From positions 558,001-622,000 of the forward strand of contig NZ_VFIY01000004.1 in assembly GCF_006385175.1 (NCBI RefSeq): a stretch of DNA of 64,000 nt. Reading direction: 5' to 3'. Below, piece after piece: positions 49,789 to 58,504 of the stretch (positions within the stretch are counted from its first letter, which is position 1; each line of letters opens with the position of its first letter). Both the position numbers and the translations under genes were made by a program. A model generated the notes under the pieces. It had not been told where the DNA came from. It made no database searches and saw only the letters and a program-made list of their open reading frames with translations. This stretch comes from Emcibacter nanhaiensis. GTDB taxonomy: Bacteria; Pseudomonadota; Alphaproteobacteria; Sphingomonadales; Emcibacteraceae.

Positions 49789-49929
49789 ATGAGCAAAATA
49801 CTGGAATCCTTGCCGTTGACGGTGGTCGCCGGCATTGTACTTACCATTATTATGGTATTTGCAACAAACTATCTCGAAAACAGTGGCAAATCGGATGCGG
49901 AAAAAGCCGTTTCCGACATGATGAAGTAG
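49789..49929 (+). CDS. Small single-pass membrane protein (46 aa)
   Basis: 46 residues. AGGGA lies 9 nt before the ATG. A single hydrophobic segment (residues 9-27, 'PLTVVAGIVLTIIMVFATN') is followed by a charged tail ('YLENSGKSDAEKAVSDMMK'). It is followed after 20 bp by the PuuD-like gene, and the two look co-transcribed. No family is recognised. It may be a small subunit of the same membrane complex. Confidence 0.75.
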   Translation: MSKILESLPLTVVAGIVLTIIMVFATNYLENSGKSDAEKAVSDMMK

Positions 49930-49949
49930 ATAGAGGGGAAGCAAATATC

Positions 49950-50435
49950 ATGACACATGAATTCGGACTCTTTCTTGTACGTTATCTCCATGTTCTCAGC
50001 GGTGTAATGTGGATTGGCATCCTGTGGTACTTCAACTTCGTCCAGATCCCGAGCATGCCGAAAATCCCTGACGACCAGAAACCGGCCATCAGCAAGGTGA
50101 TCGCCCCTGAAGCTCTGTTCTGGTTCCGCTGGGCCGCGCTCAGCACCATCATCTTCGGCCTGATCCTGGCCTGGATGAACGGCTATATCGTCGAGGCCCT
50201 GACTCTGCAGCAGCCTGATATCGGCTTCGGCATGTGGTTCGGACTGATCATGGCCTTCAACGTCTGGTTCATCATCTGGCCGAACCAGAAGATTGCGCTC
50301 GGCATTGTCGAAGCGGACGCAAGCGCCAAACCGGCAGCTGCCCGTAAGGCGATGCTGTTCTCCCGCACCAACACGCTTCTGTCCATTCCCATGCTGTTCA
50401 GCATGATTTCCGGACAGAACTCCGTGGGACTGTAG
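49950..50435 (+). CDS. PuuD-like integral membrane protein
   Basis: 161 residues with four predicted membrane helices (about 8-28, 57-77, 92-110, 139-156). The pattern 'RYLHVLSGVMWIGILWYFNFVQIPSM', 'FWFRWAALSTIIFGLIL' and 'IIWPNQK' resembles the N-terminal membrane domain of the PuuD urate hydroxylase family (written here in pieces). The conserved His14 in helix 1 and other polar residues suggest haem or quinone binding. The cytochrome c domain of full PuuD is absent, so urate oxidation is unlikely. GAGGGGAAG precedes the ATG. The gene pair lies between the NDUFAF6-like and NDUFAF3-like genes, which point the other way. Confidence 0.75.
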   Translation: MTHEFGLFLVRYLHVLSGVMWIGILWYFNFVQIPSMPKIPDDQKPAISKVIAPEALFWFRWAALSTIIFGLILAWMNGYIVEALTLQQPDIGFGMWFGLIMAFNVWFIIWPNQKIALGIVEADASAKPAAARKAMLFSRTNTLLSIPMLFSMISGQNSVGL

Positions 50436-50455
50436 AAGAGATCACATATCAACGG

Positions 50456-50482
50456 AAAAGGCCGGACATGTTCCGGCCTTTT
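50456..50482. terminator. Terminator of the membrane pair
   Basis: Stem AAAAGGCCGGA (50456-50466) and TCCGGCCTTTT (50472-50482), loop of 5, then TT. It is symmetric, so it can also end the minus-strand transcript of the NDUFAF3-like gene. Confidence 0.85.
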
Positions 50483-50487
50483 TTGAT

Positions 50488-50865
50488 TCAGACGGCGATC
50501 AGGGCCGCGGCTACCCGTCGCCCCTCCAGCAGCAGCACATTGTAGGTCCTGGAGGCCGCGCCGGTGGCCATCACCTCGACGCCGACGCCGTGGCCTTCCA
50601 GATAGCTGCGCAGGTTGCGGTCGAGGAAAATCATATTCTCCCCGGTCCCTATGATCAACAGCTCCAGCTCGTCGCTCATCTCGACGATGCGGGCAAAACT
50701 CTCCGGGCTGAGCTGCTCCTTCGAGGTCACCTCCCAAGGGTAATAGCCCTGGGGTGTGAGCAGGACGGAGCCTTCAACGCGCAGATTCTCCCCGATCCGG
50801 AACCCGCCATTGCCATAAGAGGAAATGCTGGTTTCGGACTGGGATTTGGCTTCTTCAAACTTCAT
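50488..50865 (-). CDS. Mth938-domain protein (NDUFAF3-like)
   Basis: 125 residues, Mth938/DUF498 fold: 'GGFRIGENLRVEGSVLLTPQGYYPWEV', 'IGTGENMIFL' and 'NVLLLEGRRVAAALIAV' (the first written across a conserved strand pair). In mitochondria this family is NDUFAF3, an assembly factor for complex I. Bacterial members, often beside secDF, have no settled function. It follows secF by 9 bp, in the order yajC-secD-secF-Mth938 seen in relatives. Confidence 0.9.
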   Translation of the reverse strand: MKFEEAKSQSETSISSYGNGGFRIGENLRVEGSVLLTPQGYYPWEVTSKEQLSPESFARIVEMSDELELLIIGTGENMIFLDRNLRSYLEGHGVGVEVMATGAASRTYNVLLLEGRRVAAALIAV

Positions 50866-50874
50866 GGGTCGGGA

Positions 50875-51822
50875 TCAGCCTTTTTCCGGCGGCAGAACTT
50901 CCATCCCCTCCGGAATCTCATTGTCCGGCTCCCGGCGCATTTCAAACCACATCAGCACCGGACAGGCGATAAAGATGGAGGAATAGGTCCCGACAAAAAT
51001 GCCCCAGATCATGGCGGCGGTGAAGCCGTGGATATTCTCGCCCCCGAAATAGAACAGTGCCCCAAGCGCCAGCAGCGTGGTGAAGGACGTCATGGTTGTC
51101 CGTGACAGGGTCTCGTTCAGGCTGAGGTTCAGCAGTTCAAGCATGTCCATCTTGCGATATTTGCGCAGGTTCTCCCTGACGCGGTCATAGACAACCACCG
51201 TATCGTTCAGGGAATAGCCGACAATCGTCAGAATCGCGGCAATAATGGAAAGGTTGAATTCCATCTCGATAAAGCAGAACAGGCCGATGGTCAGGCACAC
51301 ATCATGGATCAGGGCGATCACCGCCCCGAGGCCGAACTGCCATTCAAAGCGGAACCAGATGTACACCAGCACCGCGAGAACGGCCAGGGTCACCGACAGG
51401 ACGCCATCCTCAATCAGTTCGCCGGAGACTTTGGGCCCCACCGTTTCCGTCCGCCGGAAACTGACTTCGCCCTCGACCGTTTTGTCCAGGGTGGCCTTGA
51501 CCTCCTCGACAATCTGTTCCAGCGACTTGTCCTGCTGGTATTCCAGGCGGATCAGTACGTCAGTCGGATCCCCGAACTCCTGCACCACCGGGGTGCCCAT
51601 GCCGAGGCTGCCGACGGACTCGCGTATTGCCGCCAGGTCGGCCGTCTGCTCGGTCTTGACCTCCATCAGGACGCCACCCTTGAAATCGATACCGAAGTTC
51701 AGGCCATGGGTAAAGAACAGGATAACCGAGGCAACGAGCATTGACAGGGAAAGGGCAAAGGCCGCCTTCCGGTAATTGACGAATTTGATATTCGTATTAT
51801 CAGGAACCAGTTTAAGTAACAT
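50875..51822 (-). CDS. secF: Protein translocase subunit SecF
   Basis: 315 residues with six membrane helices. 'FGIDFKGGVLMEVKTE', 'LIHDVCLTIGLFCF' and 'VGYSLNDTVVVYDRVRENLRK' are SecF hallmarks. With SecD it uses the proton gradient to pull proteins out of SecYEG on the periplasmic side. The gap to secD is 12 bp. Confidence 0.98.
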   Translation of the reverse strand: MLLKLVPDNTNIKFVNYRKAAFALSLSMLVASVILFFTHGLNFGIDFKGGVLMEVKTEQTADLAAIRESVGSLGMGTPVVQEFGDPTDVLIRLEYQQDKSLEQIVEEVKATLDKTVEGEVSFRRTETVGPKVSGELIEDGVLSVTLAVLAVLVYIWFRFEWQFGLGAVIALIHDVCLTIGLFCFIEMEFNLSIIAAILTIVGYSLNDTVVVYDRVRENLRKYRKMDMLELLNLSLNETLSRTTMTSFTTLLALGALFYFGGENIHGFTAAMIWGIFVGTYSSIFIACPVLMWFEMRREPDNEIPEGMEVLPPEKG

Positions 51823-51834
51823 CGGTCAGGCTCC

Positions 51835-53448
51835 TTATATCTTGAATGTTGTCGGACGCCGCTTGCGCGCCCAAGTAGCCAGGATCAGCCGGCTCAGGCT
51901 GACCGCGGTAAACACGGAGGTGAAGATCCCGCACGCCAGGGTCACGGCAAAGCCCTTAACCGGGCCGGACCCGAACTGGAACAGGATCAGGGCGGCAATC
52001 AGGGTCGTCACGTTGGCGTCCAGAATAGTGCTGAAGGCCTTCTGATAGCCCATGTCCAGCGCCGACAGCGCATTTCGCCCGTTCCTGAGTTCCTCACGTA
52101 TGCGTTCAAATATCAATACGTTGGCGTCAACCGCCATACCGATGGTCAGCACAATACCGGCGATGCCCGGCAGGGTCAGCGTGGCGCCGATCGTCGACAA
52201 CAGGCCGAGGATCATGAAAATATTCACCACCAGAGCTGTATTGGCGACAACACCGAACCAGCCGTAGGACAGCAGGATATAAATCATAACGGCGGCAAGG
52301 CCGATAATGGCCGCCACTTCACCGGCAGCAATGGAATCCGCCCCGAGGTCGGGACCGACGGTACGTTCCTCCAGCACCTTCAGCGGCGCTGGCAGGGCTC
52401 CGGCCCGAAGCAGCATGGCCAGTTCGTTGGCGCTGTCGATGGAGAAATTACCGGTGATGATTCCGGACCCGCCAAGGATCGGACTATTAATGCGCGGAGC
52501 ACTGATGACCTTGTTATCCAGGACGATGGCGAAAGGCTTGCCGACATTCTTGCGGGTGACATCGGCAAATTTCTTGCCGCCGGCACTGTCAAAGCGGAAA
52601 TTCACGGCCGGCTGCCCGTTCTGGTCAAAGCCCTGGCTGGCATCGACAAGGTTTTCCCCGGACAGGATGGCCCGTTTCCTGACCGCATAGGACGGCGCCC
52701 CGGCAGCGGCATCCTCATCACTGGGAGGCACGATTTCAGTACCCGGCGGAACACGTCCGCGGGCGATATCATCCGGGCTGACCGACTGGTCCACCAGGCG
52801 GAATTCCAGCTTGGCCGTCTTGCCCAGAATATCCTTTAGCTCATCAGGGTTATCGATGCCGGGCACCTGGATCAGGACCCGGTCTTCACCATTCTGCTGG
52901 ATGGAGGGCTCCTTGGTGCCCATTTCATCAATACGACGGCGAACGATTTCCACAGACTGGCCAACGGTCAGGCGCTTATATTCCTTGATCGCCCCTTCCG
53001 TCAGCGCGACCTCGATAATCCCGTTGCCCATGTCGGTTACGGAAATATCGTCAGTGCCGATGGATGTCAGGGAGGCCCCGACCATGGCCGCAGCTTCACT
53101 CTTGATCTGGGAAATAGCCTGTTCCTGCTGCGCGGGATTATTGAGGGTGACAATAATCTTGCCGTCACGGATACGGCGACGATGACGTATTTTTTCCGCA
53201 ATCAGGGCATCCCGGATTTCGTCGCTCTTATCCTGCAGGCGGTCCTCAAGAACCGGCCCCATCTCCACCTCCATCAAAAGGTGGGCACCACCCTGCAGGT
53301 CAAGCCCGAGGGTGACCTGCTTGCTGGGCAGGAAGGACGGAATGCCCTTCAATTGTTCTTCAGTGAAAAAGTTCGGTACAGCCGCCAGTATCCCCAATAA
53401 TGATACCAGGCTTATGACAATGACCTTCCAGCGGGGAAAGTTCAGCAT
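51835..53448 (-). CDS. secD: Protein translocase subunit SecD
   Basis: 537 residues, standard for this class. First membrane helix near the N-terminus, periplasmic P1 domain ('LGLDLQGGAHLLMEVE') and the conserved 'TIGMAVDANVLIFERIREEL' in helix 4, where the proton pathway lies. It forms one complex with SecF and YajC, and the three genes are adjacent. Confidence 0.98.
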   Translation of the reverse strand: MLNFPRWKVIVISLVSLLGILAAVPNFFTEEQLKGIPSFLPSKQVTLGLDLQGGAHLLMEVEMGPVLEDRLQDKSDEIRDALIAEKIRHRRRIRDGKIIVTLNNPAQQEQAISQIKSEAAAMVGASLTSIGTDDISVTDMGNGIIEVALTEGAIKEYKRLTVGQSVEIVRRRIDEMGTKEPSIQQNGEDRVLIQVPGIDNPDELKDILGKTAKLEFRLVDQSVSPDDIARGRVPPGTEIVPPSDEDAAAGAPSYAVRKRAILSGENLVDASQGFDQNGQPAVNFRFDSAGGKKFADVTRKNVGKPFAIVLDNKVISAPRINSPILGGSGIITGNFSIDSANELAMLLRAGALPAPLKVLEERTVGPDLGADSIAAGEVAAIIGLAAVMIYILLSYGWFGVVANTALVVNIFMILGLLSTIGATLTLPGIAGIVLTIGMAVDANVLIFERIREELRNGRNALSALDMGYQKAFSTILDANVTTLIAALILFQFGSGPVKGFAVTLACGIFTSVFTAVSLSRLILATWARKRRPTTFKI

Positions 53449-53466
53449 GGGATTACCCCGTTTTGT

Positions 53467-53799
53467 TTATTTTTTCTCGGAATCGTTGGCGGGTTCGGGC
53501 TTGCCCTCGACGGCTGCAAGAGTACTGCGCACGACTTCCACTTTTACGCCTGAGGCGATCTCAACTTCTACAACGTCGTCGGCCACTTTGCTGATTTTGC
53601 CTTTCAGGCCGCCAGAGGTAATGACCCTGTCACCGCGACGCAGGCCTTCCACCATCTGTTTATGTTCCTTGGCGCGCTTCTGCTGCGGACGGATCAACAG
53701 GAAATAAAATACGACGAAGATCAGGATCAGGGGGAGAAAACTCATGATCGGATCGCCGCCGGCTGCTGCGTCCTGTGCATATGCAGTTGAGATAAACAT
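53467..53799 (-). CDS. yajC: Preprotein translocase subunit YajC
   Basis: 110 residues from ATG 53799, where the family begins (a longer frame up to 54057 is spurious). One membrane helix ('IMSFLPLILIFVVFYFLLIRPQ') and then a soluble domain with 'EGLRRGDRVITSGGLKGKI'. An accessory subunit of the SecDF complex. It is first in the yajC-secD-secF-Mth938 operon and divergent from the DUF815 gene across 176 bp. Confidence 0.95.
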   Translation of the reverse strand: MFISTAYAQDAAAGGDPIMSFLPLILIFVVFYFLLIRPQQKRAKEHKQMVEGLRRGDRVITSGGLKGKISKVADDVVEVEIASGVKVEVVRSTLAAVEGKPEPANDSEKK

Positions 53800-53975
53800 T
53801 TTGACACTTCCCTTTTGTGTATTTGATGCAGGAACTATAGCGTTTCTTGCGTTTTTTTCAATCTTCAGTCCGATATAGGATGCGCCCCTGAAAAAAACAA
53901 GGATAAAACAAGGCGGAAAATATTTGAACCGGCGCTTTTCTATGCTACAGCAAGGCAAAATCAAGGATGAGAGAG

Positions 53976-54836
53976 ATGACTGACAGTAAAGAAATACTTC
54001 CTCTGTTGAACAGAATTGCCGATGCGCTGGACCGGATCGCCCCGGCAAGCGCCGCAAATCTTTCCCTGAAAGACGGGGACGCCTTTGTCTGGCAGGCTGA
54101 TCCCGACCGGCTGCAGAAAGTGGAAGACGTCAATCACATCAACCTCGCCCTGCTTAAAGGCATCGACCATGTGACCGATATCCTGCGGCGCAATACCGAA
54201 CAGTTTGCCGCCGGCCTGCCCGCCAACAACGCCCTGTTGTGGGGGGCGCGCGGCATGGGCAAAAGCTCGCTGGTCAAAGCCCTGCATGCGGAAATCAACG
54301 CCGGCACCAAAAGCAAGCTGGCGCTGGTGGAAATCCATCGGGAGGACATTCCCTCCCTGCCCCGGCTGCTGGAGGTTATCCGCGACAGCGGCCGCCAGGT
54401 GATCCTTTTCTGCGACGACCTCTCCTTCGACACCGAGGACAGCACCTATAAGTCGCTGAAAGCGGTACTGGAAGGCGGCATTGAAGGCCGGCCGAAGAAT
54501 GTGGTGTTTTACGCCACCTCCAACCGCCGCCATCTGATGGCGAGGAGCATGATGGAAAACGAACGCGGCACCGCCATTAATCCGTCAGAAGCGGTCGAGG
54601 AAAAAGTCTCCCTGTCCGACCGGTTCGGCCTGTGGCTCGGCTTCCACAGCTGCCCGCAGGAGGTCTTCCTGCGCATGATCGACGCCTATATCGAGCATTA
54701 CAATATCCCGGCCGACCTGGACGAAGTCCACGCCGACGCCAAGGAATGGGCCACCACCCGCGGCTCCCGCTCCGGCCGTGTGGCCTGGCAGTTCATCCAG
54801 GACCTGGCCGGCCGCAAGGGCGTGACGCTGGGTTAA
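53976..54836 (+). CDS. DUF815-family AAA+ ATPase
   Basis: 286 residues from ATG 53976, preferred over ATG 53967 because AAGGA lies 8 nt upstream. Walker A is 'LLWGARGMGKSSLVKAL', Walker B 'VILFCDDLSFD', and 'VVFYATSNRRHLMARSM' is the sensor-1 region. DUF815 proteins are widespread single-domain ATPases of unknown role. It is often next to yajC in alphaproteobacteria, as here. Its stop shares the TTAA with that of the convergent sugar dehydrogenase gene. Confidence 0.93.
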   Translation: MTDSKEILPLLNRIADALDRIAPASAANLSLKDGDAFVWQADPDRLQKVEDVNHINLALLKGIDHVTDILRRNTEQFAAGLPANNALLWGARGMGKSSLVKALHAEINAGTKSKLALVEIHREDIPSLPRLLEVIRDSGRQVILFCDDLSFDTEDSTYKSLKAVLEGGIEGRPKNVVFYATSNRRHLMARSMMENERGTAINPSEAVEEKVSLSDRFGLWLGFHSCPQEVFLRMIDAYIEHYNIPADLDEVHADAKEWATTRGSRSGRVAWQFIQDLAGRKGVTLG

Positions 54837-56008
54837 TTGGCCGCAGGCTTGATGCGGTACAGCTTGCCCTTGCGCTCATCGGTTACAAAATAGAGATTGC
54901 CGTCCGGGCCCTGGCGCACATCACGGACCCGGCCGTATTTGCTTTGCAGCATCCGTTCTTCATGCACCACCTTGCCGTCTTTCAGTTCGAGCCGGACGAT
55001 CATTTCATCCTTGAGCGCCCCGACAAACAGGTTGCCGTGCCACGCCGGAAAGGCCGCACCGTCATACCAGACCATGCCGGACGGCGCGATGGAGGGGTCC
55101 CAGTAGTAAACCGGCTGCTCCATGCCTTCCTTGTGAGTGCCGACGCCGATCTTCTCACCATTGTAATTGACGCCGTAGGTAATAATAGGCCAGCCGTAAT
55201 TCTTGCCGGCTTCGGGATGATTGATTTCATCCCCGCCCCGGGCCGCATGGGCGACAGTCCACAACGAGTGGGTGTCCTTGTTCCACACCGCGCCCTGGGG
55301 GTTGCGGTGACCGATCGACCAGATCGCCGGATGGGCCTTTTTGCCGTCGGCAAAGGGATTGTCGGCGGGAATGGAACCGTCCTTATTGAGGCGTAGGACC
55401 GAGCCCGCCGGATCGAACGGGTCCTGAGCCCGCATGCCGAGCCCCTTTTCCTCGGAAATATAGCGATCGCCGACAGTGACAAACAGGGTGCCGTCATCGG
55501 CAAAGACGATGCGGGAGCCGAAATGAATGGAAAGTTCCGACTTTTTCGGCAGGCTGAAAATGACTTTAAAATCTTCAAGCCTCGGATTTTCATCCAGCAC
55601 CAGTCGGGCGCGGGCAACGGCGGTCCCGGAAACAGCGCCTGACTCATCCGGTTCGGCATAGGTCAGAAAAATGGTGCCGGTCTTGTCAAATTCCGGATCG
55701 ACCGCCACATCCAGCAAGCCGCCCTGCCGGTCATAATGGACCATAGGCACCCCCTTGATCGGCGCCGACAGCCTGTGCCCGCTGACATGACGCAACCGCC
55801 CCGGCTTTTCCGTCACCAGGGCCGAGCCATCAGGCAGAAAGGCGACCGCCCAGGGAAACTGCAGCCCGGTGGCGATGGTTTCAACCTCGACATTGCCATT
55901 TTCGGTTTGATAGTGATCCGCCACCCTGCCCGGCAGGGGCTCAAGCGCGGCGCCACCGACAAACAAAACAGCCAAAAGAAGATATGCTATTTTCCCCACA
56001 GATCCCAT
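54833..56008 (-). CDS. PQQ-dependent sugar (glucose/sorbosone) dehydrogenase-like protein
   Basis: 391 residues. The N-terminus has a signal peptide ('IAYLLLAVLFVGGAALEP'). A six-bladed beta-propeller follows: 'LQFPWAVAFLPDGSALVTEK', 'GGLLDVAVDPEF', 'GNLFVGALKDEMIVRLEL' and 'DVRQGPDGNLYFVTDE'. Periplasmic oxidation of an aldose or similar compound with PQQ is the family role. In many relatives the cofactor is uncertain, and there are no pqq genes here. AAGGAT precedes the ATG. Confidence 0.88.
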   Translation of the reverse strand: MGSVGKIAYLLLAVLFVGGAALEPLPGRVADHYQTENGNVEVETIATGLQFPWAVAFLPDGSALVTEKPGRLRHVSGHRLSAPIKGVPMVHYDRQGGLLDVAVDPEFDKTGTIFLTYAEPDESGAVSGTAVARARLVLDENPRLEDFKVIFSLPKKSELSIHFGSRIVFADDGTLFVTVGDRYISEEKGLGMRAQDPFDPAGSVLRLNKDGSIPADNPFADGKKAHPAIWSIGHRNPQGAVWNKDTHSLWTVAHAARGGDEINHPEAGKNYGWPIITYGVNYNGEKIGVGTHKEGMEQPVYYWDPSIAPSGMVWYDGAAFPAWHGNLFVGALKDEMIVRLELKDGKVVHEERMLQSKYGRVRDVRQGPDGNLYFVTDERKGKLYRIKPAAN

Positions 56009-56066
56009 TTTCTTATCCTTTTGTTTCTTAGCCCTGATGCGGTTTGATCAATCGCTTCGGATCATA

Positions 56067-57029
56067 TCAGATTTTCAGATATTTTTCCGGATTTACGGCT
56101 CTGTTTCCCTTGCGCAGTTCGAAGTGCAGCTGTGGTGTTGTCACCCGCCCGCTTTTGCCCACATGGGCAATGGCCTGCCCCCGTTTTATCTTCTCGCCTT
56201 TCTTGACCAGCAGGCGCGAATTATGGGCATAGGCGGTCATCCAGCCGCCCGCATGACGAATCAGGACCAGGCCACCATAGCCCTTAAGTTTTGAATCCGC
56301 ATGGACCACGACGCCGGCCTCTGCTGCCCGGACCACCTCCCCCTCGCGGGCAGCGATATTGATCCCGTCATTATGCAGTCCCAGCGATTTCGGCCCGAAG
56401 TGCGAGATCACCTTGCCGTTCACCGGCCACATGAATCCCTTGCCGCTTACCGGCGGAGAAGACGGCAGGGCGACTTTGACGGCAGAACTGCCGGAAGAGC
56501 CGTTACCCGGCACATTGAGGGTCTGCCCGACCTTGAGGACATAAGGCCTTTTCAGGCCGTTGAGCTGCGCCAGTTCCCGCATATCCACCCGATAGCGGCG
56601 CGAAATACTGTAAACCGTGTCTCCCTTGCGCACCACATGGTGACCGGAGGTCGGCAAAGACAGGGTCTGGCCCGGTCGCAACAGATATGGCGCCTTGAGG
56701 CGATTGTGGGCGATCAGTTGCTTGACGGTCACCCCGTGACGGCGGGCAATGGCGTATACCGTATCTCCCTTTCTTACCCGGGTGGTTTCACCGGACAGGT
56801 TGACAGACACACTGGGGGCATTGTCCGGCACCGCCACATAGCGGGTCGGCGGCCGCGGCTTGGCGCGCGGTACGGGAATGGGATAGGGCGTGTTTTTTGC
56901 CGTCCAGGTCGGCGCCCGGTTTTCATACCCCATCTGGTAGGGATGCCCTTCCTGGCAGGCAGACAGGAAAAACGACGCTACGAGAGCTCCGGTTACAAGC
57001 GCAAAAATTTTACTGTGAACGCCGATCAT
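56067..57029 (-). CDS. nlpD: NlpD-like lipoprotein with two LysM domains and degenerate M23 domain
   Basis: About 320 residues from ATG 57029, where a lipoprotein signal starts ('ALVTGALVASFFLSAC', lipid on that Cys). A TTG at 57065 would add 12 residues. Two LysM domains ('TVYAIARRHGVTVKQLIAHN', 'TVYSISRRYRVDMRELAQLN') and a C-terminal LytM domain. The zinc ligands are partly lost: 'GLHNDGINIAA' has Asn for the usual Asp and 'TPQLHFEL' has Gln for the first His of HxH. It is therefore probably an activator of cell-wall amidases, like E. coli NlpD. It follows pcm in the order surE-pcm-nlpD, as in E. coli. Confidence 0.88.
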   Translation of the reverse strand: MIGVHSKIFALVTGALVASFFLSACQEGHPYQMGYENRAPTWTAKNTPYPIPVPRAKPRPPTRYVAVPDNAPSVSVNLSGETTRVRKGDTVYAIARRHGVTVKQLIAHNRLKAPYLLRPGQTLSLPTSGHHVVRKGDTVYSISRRYRVDMRELAQLNGLKRPYVLKVGQTLNVPGNGSSGSSAVKVALPSSPPVSGKGFMWPVNGKVISHFGPKSLGLHNDGINIAAREGEVVRAAEAGVVVHADSKLKGYGGLVLIRHAGGWMTAYAHNSRLLVKKGEKIKRGQAIAHVGKSGRVTTPQLHFELRKGNRAVNPEKYLKI

Positions 57030-57071
57030 ACACCGGATTTTAGAAAGTCGTTTTCCCAAGATCAATATGCT

Positions 57072-57722
57072 TCAGGAATCATGCACGATACCGCCCAGTA
57101 GTGGCACAAATTTCACCGGCAGCAGAATTTCCGTTTCATAATCGTCACCCCGGCGGGTAATGCGGTAGATATGCTGGGTTTCCTCCTGGCCGCCAATGGG
57201 AATGACCATGATCCCGCCGTCTTCCTTCAACTGTTCCAGAAGCTTTTCCGGCACCTTGTCGGACGCCGCGGTTACCATAATGCGATCAAAGGGCGCCTGC
57301 TCCGGCCAGCCCTTCATGCCGTCGCCGAACAGGGTGGTAATATTCAAAAGCCCAAGTTCCCTGAACAACTCATCCGCCCTCTGCATCAGGGGCAGATGGC
57401 GTTCGACGGTAAATAAACGACGACAGAGTTTTGACAGGACCGCCCCCTGGTAACCGGATCCCGTCCCCACTTCCAGCACCTTCATCCTGTCGTCGACCAT
57501 CAGTTCCTGGGTCATATAGGCGACAATAAGAGGCTGGGATATGGTCTGACCGCTGGCAATGGGCAGGGCGGCATTTTCATAGGCCTGCTGACGCAGGTAA
57601 TCGGGTATGAATTTTTCCCGCGCAATGCCGCCGAGGGCGTCCAGAACCTTCTCGTCATGGATTCCCTCCATGCGAAGAATCTCCAGAAGCCGCTGTTTCT
57701 TTTCTTGCAGAGAGGCAGACAT
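57072..57722 (-). CDS. pcm: Protein-L-isoaspartate O-methyltransferase
   Basis: 216 residues. 'IASGQTISQPLIVAYMTQEL' and the SAM-binding 'VLEVGTGSGYQGAVLSKL' identify the family. It methylates isoaspartyl residues of aged proteins so that they can be repaired. The ATG at 57722 overlaps the surE stop by 1 base. Confidence 0.96.
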   Translation of the reverse strand: MSASLQEKKQRLLEILRMEGIHDEKVLDALGGIAREKFIPDYLRQQAYENAALPIASGQTISQPLIVAYMTQELMVDDRMKVLEVGTGSGYQGAVLSKLCRRLFTVERHLPLMQRADELFRELGLLNITTLFGDGMKGWPEQAPFDRIMVTAASDKVPEKLLEQLKEDGGIMVIPIGGQEETQHIYRITRRGDDYETEILLPVKFVPLLGGIVHDS

Positions 57723-58504
57723 CAGAAATCCCGGTTAATGCTCTTTCTGAGGCTATTGTAGGTCGTATAGTGGGTCAGGTCCAGATGCAGCGGCGTGACA
57801 GAAATATTGTCCTCCAGCATCGCCTCCAGGTCCGTTGCCTCCACGGCATTGCCGTAAGCCCGGCGAAAACCGATCCAGTAATAATTGTTGTTGCGCAGAT
57901 CCTGCCGTTCTTCAATGAACAGCTCGGCTTCGCTCCGGAATCCCTGGTGGGTGGCGCGGATTCCCTTGACGGTATTGACGTCAGTCGGGAAGTTCACATT
58001 GAGCAGGATACCGTCTTCCCAGCTTTCCTCAATCAGGCTGCGGACAATCTCGAGGCCGTATTTCTCGGCCGTCGGAAACGGTTTTTCCCGGTTTCTCTTG
58101 TCCACATCCTGGCTGAGCGCAATAGAGGGAATGCCGCAGATGGTGCCCTCCATGGCCGCGGCAATGGTGCCGGAGTAGGTCATGTCTTCGGCCAGGTTGC
58201 CGCCGCGGTTGATGCCGGACAGGAGAAGCGTGGGTTTGCCGTCCGGTATGATACTGTGGGTCGCCAGCATCACGCAGTCGGTCGGCGTGCCCATGACCGC
58301 GAATCGACGCTCCGCCACCTGGCGGTAGCGCAGCGGTTCGGTCAACGTCAGGGCATGGCCCTTGCCGCTCTGTTCCACTTCCGGCGCCACAGTCCAGACA
58401 TCGTCGCTGAGTTCATGGGCAATCTTTTCCAGAATTTCCAGTCCCGGGGCATTGATGCCGTCGTCATTGGTAACCAGAATTCGCCGGGGGCTGGGCTGCA
58501 TCAT
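57722..58504 (-). CDS. surE: 5'/3'-nucleotidase SurE
   Basis: 260 residues. The N-terminal '[18 protein letters not shown]' carries the metal-binding Asp pair, and '[10 protein letters not shown]', '[18 protein letters not shown]' are family signatures. It removes phosphate from nucleoside monophosphates and short polyphosphate, so it may work with the ppk/ppx enzymes, though the genes are not linked. It overlaps serS by 4 bp. Confidence 0.97.
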   Translation of the reverse strand: MMQPSPRRILVTNDDGINAPGLEILEKIAHELSDDVWTVAPEVEQSGKGHALTLTEPLRYRQVAERRFAVMGTPTDCVMLATHSIIPDGKPTLLLSGINRGGNLAEDMTYSGTIAAAMEGTICGIPSIALSQDVDKRNREKPFPTAEKYGLEIVRSLIEESWEDGILLNVNFPTDVNTVKGIRATHQGFRSEAELFIEERQDLRNNNYYWIGFRRAYGNAVEATDLEAMLEDNISVTPLHLDLTHYTTYNSLRKSINRDF

